Assembly (NCBI GenBank): GCA_025024175.1
Contig: QCXZ01000064.1
Location: 45,281,325 to 45,345,324 of the forward strand
DNA length: 64,000 bases
Direction: 5' to 3'
Source: Rhyzopertha dominica
Taxonomy: Eukaryota > Arthropoda > Insecta > Coleoptera > Bostrichidae
Both the position numbers and the translations under genes were made by a program. Positions 49,101 through 61,100 of this stretch are shown here, one piece after another (the first letter of the stretch is position 1; each line of letters begins with the position of its first letter). The notes under the pieces are model-generated. The model ran no database searches. It worked only from the letters and a program-made list of their open reading frames with translations, and was not told the origin of the DNA.

Positions 49101-52100
49101 TATGTTTTGTTTCGTTGTACTTTTTTAAATTTTGGGAGAATACGGAAAATATTATAAGTAATACTTCACATACAAATTTTAAGATAAAACACCAGTTCTA
49201 ATACCTACCTTGCAACAATAATGGTTAATATGTGAGACTCGCACTTTGCCAAGAAAAAATAATTGTTATAAATGTTTTTTATAATATCCTCAATTAATTT
49301 CGTATATACAAATCCGACGAATATATAGATCTATTAGGACTGAAGAAGAATAAAAGCCACATCTGACTTACCTCTGCGGTTACTTTCTGCAAAGCTAATT
49401 TCGATCCGCACGGTTCTAATAAAACTTCCTCTGGTCTGATTCTCCAGGACATATTGTTAAGATCAGCAGCAGTTCGCATGTGTCTTAAAATAAAAGCAAA
49501 GTTATTCCAATATGTTTTATTAAGACAAACCCACCGACCTCTATAACATAGACATTTACATTTTGCCACTTACTTGTACGTTATGCAACCTATAGCAGCC
49601 AAGAAGGCTATGATGACGGCAATAGTGAATGATCCGTAAATTATGAGCATGTAAGCCTCTTCAGCAGCGTGCAAAAATTTATAGATTAAATAAATGAAGA
49701 AGTGCAAAATTACCTTACGTAAAGTGCGATCAAGAAAATTTGGCATGGAGTCAGCCTTGCATATGTCGATGATGGAACCACACGGCTAAATTATTACTTG
49801 TGGATTGTGGAAAAGGTTGTACAAACGTGAGGTTAGGTTGTAGTTCAAGTTAGCTGGGAGTGATACATTTTAATTAAAATTAATTTGTTTTAATTGACCG
49901 TTGAAAATAAATTTTATTGACAGCAGTTTCTATCTATCAATATCAATGCAAAAAACATTAATGATATTAAGCATCGAGGTGTCTGGAGTCGGTTGTTTAC
50001 ATTTTCAAGTGAAGCCAACATAATAGTCACATTCTAAGGTGGAATTGGAGGAAAACAGAAACGTACGGTTGACCAGAGCAATACTCAATGCATCGTGCGA
50101 TTGCCCGTCTTCACGCGCATTAGATGGTCCACTGTACATACTACTGGTGTCTGGTGTTTAGAATGTTCTGTATGTGTTGAGTAGTGTGGTGTAAATTTTG
50201 TGTTAAAAAGAGCTTATTGCGAGCTGTTTAAGGACAAGTCGTATAAAAAACCGTATCATTTCACCGTTAAGCATTGTTTAGGTTATGTTTATATTTGTTG
50301 TCATAGGCGTCGTTTGATAAATTTAGCGAAATTAGTTATGTTATAGAGGAATACTTTTATAAAATGTAATGAAGTTTATAGTGAAGGATTAATACACATG
50401 GAAAATGATTACTGTTAGTGGTAGACGTTTTGAAAATAAATATTTGTAGGTAGAAGAGAGCCGATGTGTTCGGAGTAAGTACTTCAGTGATGCCTGATGC
50501 GGATTTTGATTTTATGTATTTCTTTTTATTTGACAATAAATTTAATTTTCGCAGTTTCTGATTTTTTTCCCTTATATTTCTATGTGAAGAATGTCGAGTG
50601 TTGATTAATGAATACTAATAATTCTCGCTTGTAAGAAATTAAATTAGTGTTTGTTGTACAAAAAGATGTTTCTTTGCTTTAACTGAAATATTGTTCGAGA
50701 TATTATTGATGTACGCTTCGCTTTTGTTTTTAGTTGTAAGTTAAATTATCTCACTGTTGACCCTTTTATAACAGTACGGCAATGTACTTGGAGGAAAACT
50801 GTATCTCCCCCTCGTACCCGCGCTCGCCTTACCCACATTGGTCTTGGCGTCAGTTCCAACCGTATTTATAAATGTGATGTCGTGTCCATTTAATATGTCA
50901 ATGATATTTATTAAGTATTCATAAACTGCAATTTATTTTATTAAACCTGCAAATGTCGTAACTTTAGACACCAGAAATAAGCGTATCAATCTTGAAAGAC
51001 ATACGATTTCGCTTTCATGGATGACTCGATTCCAAATTTTCTTGATCACACGATACTTAGGGAAGTTGAAAAACACTGGTGTGCACAAGAATTTAAATGT
51101 GCTTTAAATTATTATAGGAAAGGGGTAAAGGGTTGTTACAGCCACGGACGTATATAGAGTGCGAAGGATCACAGGCGGATTTATAATTATGGAGGTGGAA
51201 CTAGATAAAACTGTATAACTAGCTAAAATTTTGTGAAAATTTATAATATCGTTTGCATGAAAGAGCCATATAAAGAAACTGCGAACCTTTAAAATTGTTA
51301 TTAAAATGTGTTTTTTTCCAAGATCCAAGCCGTGCTAAGCATATGCAGTATACGCTTTCATTCAAATTTCCAAACTGACTGTTCCTGTAATATTCATAGT
51401 TTTTACGGCAAGTATTGCTTCCATAATATATCAGTTGAAAATGCGTTTTATATTTTTGGGTACTGCAATGTAAAATTAGTTTCAAAGATGACGGGCTCCT
51501 GATTATAGAGGAAACATACAGGGTGTCCCATTTTCGTTGTAATTGTGGGGAAACATGGTAACTATTAACGCTAGAGGGTTTCGGTCTGGACATTACTGTA
51601 TTACTTGCTTGTTATAAGTTGAGCTGTACTATCGTCATTTTTGTATCGTCTTTTGTTTTAAAGCTATAGCCAATTTTTGAATAATGTAACATTTCTTCAG
51701 TTTTCCATATCTCGATTGGGTATATGATAAAAAAAAACTGTGAAGACATTTTTTATAGATATTTTTATTTTGAATCCAGTGACATACTGAGAATTTTTAG
51801 GGAGTCACATTTCTGAGATATAACACAAACTTGAATTTTTTATGGAAACCATAGTTGGCTTTGCTATAGAGATGTGTAACTCAGGAATGAGCTGCATCGA
51901 AGAGCCGACTCTTTCAAAAGAGCTGTTGAGGCAGCTCACTTATTTCAGTAGATGCAGCTCTCCGGCTCAGCGCCGAGCTGGCTGAGAACGTGACAACTGA
52001 ACGCAGCTATCGTTCATTGATACGACTCCGGCGAGCTGTGTTCTATCCGTCCTTTTTCCCAACATGTTAAGTAGGTACACAGGTACATAATAACAAAATC

Positions 52101-55100
52101 TATGTAAACGACATGAGCCAGGTAATTAATAACTGAAAGTCGACGTTTTAACGAACGTAAATATATGGGTTTGCAACAAAGGTAGTATGTAACAAAAAAT
52201 AAAACATCATTATGCAAACAACCACAAAAACACAATTCTACAATTCACAAAAGTATATATATACAAAATATTATTTCTTCCACTTTGTTGCTGGACAGAC
52301 GACGGAGTTATCAAGTTTACTTCCGGTTTTAATTTTAAATTTGATAATTTGGCTTGTCCAACAAAAAAAAATACGTAAATACAGACTTTAAGTACGTCTC
52401 GGATACGAGAGATCTAGATCAAAAAGAGACTGATAGAGAGCCGTGACGATATTCATATGACCGCGAATCGTAGGGATCTTGCAGCTCTTTTGAGCCGACT
52501 CACTGAGTCAGCTCAGTTCAAAGAATCAGATGCAGTGAACTGACTCACTGAAAAGAATCGAAATGCCCACCTCTACTTTGCTATGATTGAAGAAACCTAT
52601 TTTTTCTGATTAAAAACATGTATACATTGTTAGGTGCGTTTTTACTAATTTTGGTATTGTTCCATAGGTATTTGCCTTCAAATAAATAATGATTTTGATT
52701 AGTTATACATGGCATCTTGGATTACCGATAAAAGAACTGCAGGTATGCAGTATGTATCCAAACATGCATATATTATTTAAAAAATTAAAATTTTTAAAGG
52801 AGCATATTATTTTATAATTAAAGGCTAGAATATAATATCTAAAGATCTATTGAAACATCAATTCTTGCAAACTACTTAAATTTGTAACGAACTTTATTTA
52901 CATGTGAATAAATGACAATAATCCTTGCTTCAAGCTTATTGGATTGGCTGTCGGTCAGTAAGTAGTAATTACGTATGTAATGTTTTAACAGGTTGGTATA
53001 ATTCTTATGGCAGGAACGCAGTTACCCGATAAGATTGCTGGGTATTTTCTCCCTTCCATCACCACAAGTAGTATACATTATAATCTAATTATCAAACTTA
53101 CCGTGATTGAGACACTCTGGACTGTTCTCCATAAATCCACATTTGGGTTCATCAGGTGGGGGATCTTCCCTACCACCAGGCCAGTGTATCTTTTGTCCAG
53201 GAACAGGAGAATACTTTCTGTGCAGACCATAATAGTGAGCGACTACTTCGAATTTGCCTGTTATGGGATCCAGATCGAGGATTGAATAATCAGCATCCCT
53301 GTCGCCGTTGTCATCTATTCGTACATGCCCTGTCATGCCTACAAATAACTTACTTACATATTATCTTACACAATTCGAAAATCAAAATCCAGAATTGCTT
53401 AATAAATTTTTAAAACTAGTTATTGTAATAAACAGCTGCAAACGTTAAAAGATAATATCTCGTTTACGAACTTTTATGATGTCGATTCGTTAATGAATTA
53501 GGGTGATTCCATAATGAAATATAAATATTCTCAAAACAATATGAAACTAATGCGGATTGAAAGATTTTAAAACGTTACATAATAACTATTTCAAGTAGTG
53601 CCATTGGAAATAATATGTAAAAAAATTGTGCAGCAACTTTCGATTGTACAGGAAGTAGTTGGTAGCACAAAAGAGTAGTTAACCATATTTCCTGGTTAAC
53701 CCGCGGTCATCAAGCGATTGTCATGGAAACGTTCCTTTTAAGCGTTTTGCATTGGCGTGGTCCGCTGGTTCAACGAGAGTTAACTATGTTTTGCGCGAAC
53801 GCCACCCCGGCCGTACTTTTTTCAGGTTTTCGGATACTACGACTAATTTAAGCATAGGTATGTGTTATTAAAGGTCATCCTTGTTTCAGAGATATCTTGA
53901 TTTTTGTGAAAAAATGACATAGTAACTTTTCAGATCTATTCAAAACTGCAATTGATCTTTGCGAAAGGGCTATTAGTGTACCTATAATTTAACATTGGTT
54001 TTGTATTTTGTCATATATAATCTGCAGGATAGTTTTCCTTATCTTAATTAGAACCATCTTTAGATTTTCCTTTGTATTGTTGCAAAATTGAATACTGTAT
54101 ATAGGTACTATAGAGAGCACTTCCGTCAATCTGAGAGCAGCCGAACCGAACGATCCCCAATACAGCCTCCACCCCTCTCCCTTTTTTGAAAGTGCTTCGT
54201 ATAAATCGAGTAGTCTGAACACCGAAGAACATATGCAGGTCCTATGGATACCGGCATCGGAAAGCATCTCTGCGTTAGCAGGAGCTTACTGTACTCAGCA
54301 GCAATCGGCATACTAAAAACAGTCAAATTTCGATTAATAGTGTGCCGTGTATTCTTGTAAACCATAAAAATTGTTAAAATCTTAGTCTTTCTGGGTTAGA
54401 CCGCGTCTGATTTCAGAATAAGGTCGACATTTCGTCCGCACTTGTAAGGGGCATCATCAGGGCAGGAATAAGAAGATACAAACCTAACGAGAGAAACACG
54501 TCCGAACTTAGCCAAATCCCAAGGAGGAAAGAGAATGAAAACAATAGATATCGTTGTACCTGGCGCTACGAGGGGAGTGGGAATGCTTGGACGGCATAGG
54601 TGGGAGATTGTAAAGGAGGGGCTAGCCGTCAGGAGATTGGGCACCAAATAGTGGAGAAATGAAAACCATCTTCGCGGTTTAGATTAATGGGATATTTGGA
54701 AATTTCTATGGCTTGTGGGAATTTTCGGATTGTGAAAAAAGGGACTTTGCCTAGAACTGACACATTGTCAAACAAAATATTGTGACCGGTTTCATGTTGA
54801 TGTTCAGCTACTGCTGAGTGGGTAAAGAGACCTGATTTAATGCAGCGTTTATGTTCATTAAGCCTGGTTTTAATGAATCTATCTGTTTCGCCGATTTATA
54901 CCGCACCGCACGAACAAGGGATGCTGTAAATACCTCTAGAAGATAGAGGATTTATTTTGTCCTTCGGAGATGGAAGAATCTGTGACATTTTCGAAGTGGG
55001 CTAGAAGATAATACGAATGAGTTCTTTCTTTCTTTCTTGCTAATCTGTCTGTGGCGCTTTGAACATAGGGAAGTAAAGCAGTCGATCTATAATTTGGAGG

Positions 55101-58100
55101 TTCGAAGAGTTAGTTTGGATTGTATTGTATCTCACGGTTATTATACCCGTTGTCGGTCAGACTGATGCATAAGTGTTGCAATTCACTTCGAAGTTTGTCC
55201 GGTACAGAAATTGATACAGCGCGGTTAACAAGAGACTTTAGTACAGAACGCTTTTGTGACATATGGTAATGAGAAGACGCATGCAAGTACCAATCTGTGT
55301 GAGTGGCTTTGCGATAGACCAAGTGGCCCAAACGACCATCCGGTACACGAGTGACAATGACATCAAGAAATGGGAGAGAGTTATTGCTTTCGCTTTCCAT
55401 CGCGCACTTTATATCGGAATGTTGAAAATTAAGGTGATCTAAGAAGGTTGTTAGGGTGTTGGATCCGTGAGGCCATATAATAAAACTGTCGTCGACATAA
55501 CGAAGCCGATTTTAGGTTTCAGGTCTGATGACTCTAAAGCTATTTGTTCAAAAGCTTTCAAGAATATGTTTGCCACTACTGGTGACAATGGGAACCCATA
55601 GGTGTACCAGAAATTTGTACGTAGAAGTAAGACATTTTTCTACCAAGTCTGCGAATATATCAGGCTGATTCATCCGGGATAATAATTGATGGATGATCGT
55701 CACGAATTCTGGAATTGGAACTTTTGTAAATAAGGACGTGACATCGAAACTGACTAGAATGTCCCCTTGGTCGACGGTCAGTTCAGATAGAATACTTACA
55801 AAGTGTTTGGAGTTGAGAACATGTGAAGATGGAAAACATGTAGTTCTTCAGAAGAGTCGCCAAAAATTTGGCGATATTATAGGTGAGTGAGCAGTCGATA
55901 GTGCTAACAATGGGCCTAAGTGGAATTTCTTTTTTATGAATTTTCGGAAGGCCATATAGACGAGGGGGTTTCGATTCCTTTGGAGCTAGCTTTTTTCTGA
56001 TATCTTGAGGTACTGCTGGATTCTTAAGCATCGAATTAAGTTCTTTTTCAATTCTTGGAGTCTGGTCATAATAAATAGGAGTGTATGACCCATCCAGCAA
56101 AAGATTGTTATCCACATAATCCTAAGTATTAAGGACTACAGTCGCGTTACATTTATCGGCCGAGAGGATGGTTATCTCTGAATTGGATTTGAGATCTTTG
56201 AGAGCAATTTTCTCATCTTTGGAAAGACTGGATGGGGGAAATTTTGGTTTATGAAGAACCTTGGCTGTTTCCAAACGGATGCGGTCCGCCGTATCCTTGG
56301 GTAGGAATTGAATGCATGATTCTACAGAACTGATTATTTGCTCAGGTCCCTTCACCCATTATTCAGCAGTAGCCGAACATCAACATGNAACCCGTCACAA
56401 TATTTTGTTTGACAATGTGTCAGAAAGACTAGGATTTCAATCTAACTCTGGCCGCGAAAGCCTACCTTCTTACAATGAAAATTGTTTTTACTCTCGAGTC
56501 AAAACGATTATGTTACTGTGTCCTTCTCTATGTATGTACCTATGCGGCAATGTTACAGTTATGGCATATTAGCCAAAAACATTGGAAGACCCTATAAGCA
56601 TTTCTCAGTAGCAAGTGCGGGGTTTCAAAACTTATCTTTACCGCCAAAACGTTGTGGCAGGGCAGGTCTAATTCGGAAATCCCCACACACACGGGCACCA
56701 GTTACTGATCGTAGACTTTAGCACCAGTACCGCACATTTACATTGAAATAATAATTGAAGAAATTCAGGAAAAGAATAATCATGTCCAAATAATGTGACT
56801 GAAGAACTACGAGTGGTAATTTATTACTATCAGTAAATGATGTTAAACTTGGAAATTGATAAATGTGCAGCGGATTTTAACAATATTTAAATTTAATAGA
56901 AGTCCATCGCGCTTCATCTCTGAGCGAAATATGTAGCTCATTAAAACGTGGAGAACATCAAGAACTACATCACACTAAAAATAAATTATATTTTTTACCT
57001 TTAATATAAGCTTGTCACCTAAAACTAGAAGCAAGTGGTGGGTCAAAATCAGCTGAAAGAACGGTCATATGAGGCAGCAAAGAAATGGTACTACTACTGC
57101 TCCATTCTCGTGCTCCTACTACAGCTATTACACTACTGCTACTGATAGTGATACTGATACATTTACTGTTATTGCTACTGCTACCGCTACTGCAGCTGCT
57201 ACTCTTACAGCTACTGCTGCTGCTGCTACTGCTACTGTTACTACTATACCACTTTCACGTAATGGCACACTTATTAGACTTACCGTGAAAATCTCTTCCC
57301 CACATCTTCCTAGTAATAGACAGACCATCTCTGATGTCTCCTCCTTCGGATACTGTCTCGTTCAGAGCCATTCCCAAAAGATAAACTCCATCAAAGAAGG
57401 CACCAATAACAAAATTTACCTAAAATTAAATTTAAAAATAACCGGATAACAAGCGATCTTGCGTACAGCTAATATCTGTTTTTCCTTCTTTTCTATGTAT
57501 TAGTAGGTATACTCCAAAGTTGATCTTAAAGCAATCGTCGTCGCGCGCTTTTTTGTTGGATCGATTGCGAATAACTGTAGAATCTGCAATTTTAATTTTA
57601 TGATCCACGGTAGCGCAGTGTTAATTATTCGGATGAGATGAAAAAATGTATGCTCAAGTCGCGTGGAAAGTCGTTAAAGTCTGTCTTGCTTTAATTTAAT
57701 AAAAATTGCGATATGCATATGCTTAAGTAGAAGTATCGGGTACTATAGGCTACATAATGAATTTGGTTAGGTACACTTTGTATCGATAGTCTGCTTTAAA
57801 TCAGCTTAGTCAGTACGTTGTCAGAATAATAATAATATCCGCACAACGCTTACACATTCCCAAAAGGATTACTATTGGACTACTCGAGAAACTTTTTATC
57901 TTGGGATGATTATTGAGTAAATACCCATTTCTTTAAGAGAACAACCATTGGATTGCCTTTTATTTGTTTAATGGCAAAAATAGTCTTTAATCAGTAGACG
58001 TTTAGCCTACACTACGATGTAAGATAAGATAACCCGTCTTACACTTTGGGACTGTGATTTTGTCAAATACACAAATTTAGGAAACAAGTACGATATTATT

Positions 58101-61100
58101 GTAGTAAGTTCACTGCCGCCCCACGAATTCATCCCATACTGAGTTCAAGTTTTCTTGCGGTTTGCATTAAAAATGTCAAAATTATATGTCACCACTGATA
58201 TAAAAAATGGTCTACGGACCTGTTACACAAAGCGCGATTAACCTTACCATACGCTGGTTGACACGCGGTTAACCAGCAGTTGTCAGGGGCAGCACAAGGA
58301 ACATTTACGTGACAACGGCTGGTTAACCGCGTGTTATTTAACCAGGGGGTCTGGTTAACCACGCTTTGTGCAACAGGGCCTAAATGTACAGGTCGCTAAA
58401 TCTAATATAAACATAATACACAACATAAACAATACCTACATACAGAATGATATTAATAAAAGTTGATTGTATCTACTCCTAGACCACTTGGTGAAATAGT
58501 ATAGTAAGAAAAAAGTAATACACTTGACTGTTGAAAAGTCAGAATTATTCACAGTGGTAATGACAAAATCATTCCCTGTACTACGTGTGTTCAGAAATAA
58601 AAAGTCCAAATTAGCGAAAATGTAGTGCGAGATGTAGTTTGTTAGTTACAGTGGATAACACGGAAAATACATAAATATATACAAGAAGTCTCATCCCAAG
58701 GTGTTTCTGCTGTAATCGCTTTACCGTTCAAAATACAAAAAAGGGGCTCTCTATCAAACCTGTCTACATTGTAGAGCTGCAGGCTGCACATTTTGTTATA
58801 AAGGTATTTTCAAACATGGCACATCAACTTTGTTACTTTAATTAGAACACTGTGTACATGGCTTATTTTTTGATCTGCCAAAGCTAAAGCGATTATTTAT
58901 TTACAATTTGCATATTCGCAAAGATGGTTTCCATTGTTGGTAGGTACTGAGTGCCATTTAGGGTTGTCAGACGTTCCGATTTCAACGGGACAGTCCCGAT
59001 TTTCATTAAAATGTCCCGCGTTGTGATAAAGGTCCTAAATGTCCCGCTTTTACTTTCTAATTTCCTGACATCCGACCCTTATAGCGCAATGTCCCAATTG
59101 ACCCAAAATATTGAAAAGATAATAAAATATACATGACATTCAGATAATTATTAGCGTAATTAATTTTTCTGGAATTTCACGGAGCCTCTAGAAGTTTCTT
59201 ATGTTTTTCGGTGCCAGCATGCTTTTTGCACATCATTCCCACCACGGTGAAACGGTTGTGACACATCTAACAAAACGCCATTTCAGAATTTGTTTGCGCC
59301 CTTTATTACAAATTATTGCCATTGCAACATAACATAAGAAACTTCTAGAGGCTCCGTGAAATTCCAGAAAAATTTGTTTTATCACAAGATCTACAAATAA
59401 GGTTGAAAAAAGGAAAGTTGCTGTTGCAGAAGCAACATTTGCTTTTCATACATTTAATCACGCACATAGTCTATGGAAGTGCTGACAGCCCAGAGAAAAT
59501 CTTTCCTTCTATGTTCTCAGATAAGTGTAGTCAAACAAAAGCATCATTGTTTGTAAAGGATTATTGTTTAACATAAGTATTGTTTATTTGACTGAAAATA
59601 TGCTCTTTTTATTGCATTCCGCATCAACTATGAACAATACGATAGAGGCTTTTTAGGAAATTAACATTGGGGGGGAAGCTAATTTCCCGCTTTCGTAAAA
59701 CAAAATTCTGGCATTTGGTATCAGTTATACAAGCTAATGACGATTTCCGTTGTCCGCCGATACGCACGCAGCCTCACTGACCAAATGTATTTGCTTACAT
59801 TCTTTCATCAATAGATTGGATATTTGTAGTCTGCTTGCCTACCTGATGAGTCCCAAAATGACAAAACCCGAGTCGTAGGTTCAGACTGCGCATAAGTCCA
59901 CTCTTTTAGAAAAAGGATTATAGAAACTTCAAATGTAACCAGCAGATGAGTTATGTCAAGTGACAATAACACATTGTAACGTAAAATCACGTACTGCTGA
60001 TATTTGGCGCTGTTTAGACGTTTTCTGTAGATTTCAAATAAAGTTAATTTTTAAAAACCGTTTCGTTCGTTGCCACGACGTATTTGATGGCAGCAACTTA
60101 CAAGTGTAAGATTATACATTTTTGCTCTTTTTTATCATCTTATTCAGAATCTGATACATAACGATAATACAATAGGAGGACGTGACAGAAATATATAATA
60201 TAAACTTTGCTCTGGACAGTTACAACACAGATAAAGTTTCATTTACCTTTCAAGTGTTTTTGACCTTATCATAATTTGAGTTTTGCTAAATTCGTTGTTT
60301 ATCATTCGATCTGGCAAAATTTAAGGTCGCTTAGAGTAGACAAACAAACAAATGTGCCGTAGTACATAGCTGCTTAATTGTTGTATAATGTTATTATACG
60401 GTAATTTTATACTTATGACGATAAACTGAATGAAAATAAAACATAAGGTTTAACCAGTAAAAAGGAAATTGTGTCCCATTGAGCTTAATTATACACTTAA
60501 CATGGAGCTCCATCCATCGACAATCCGTTAAAGCTTGAATTCGCCGGCAAAAACGGGGACGCTTCCGAATCGTTTGTCGGCATCCTTAGTGGAGGTATTC
60601 GTAGTTCAAAGTTCAGACTCACTAACCGGTCTTATCAATGATAGTTCCTAGTAACAGTTATCATTTGTCAAATGCTATGGTAACTAGATATCTATCGAAG
60701 AAACAAAAATTGAGGTTTTTCGCAAATTTTGCAAAAACCGCCCGGGATATCTTTTTTAGCTTCGGAAACACTACAAATGTCATAGTTTTAACAAAATGAG
60801 GTAGAGCACATGTATGGTTAATGAAAGCCAATTAGAAGTCAATAAGGAATCCAAAAATGCAATAATTTACTTATACAGGGTATTCTATTTAAATTTAAAA
60901 TAACAAAGTTGGTGTTTGGTTAGTATGACCGGAAGTCCGCCATGTTTGAAAATATTTTTACGATACGCAGCTGAACAATGGGGACAAGTTTGGTAGTGTA
61001 CTGCATAGCATTCCTAACCAAAAGATCTTAGTATATTTAAATCGGTTGGTTTCGCGGGTGTAAGTGCAAAACGTCCAATGCCGCTATGGTAGGCAACCCA

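Noticed and set aside
57069..57449. 126-codon Thr/Ala-rich frame
   Set aside because: Created by the trinucleotide microsatellite and by the antisense of a cyclase exon.
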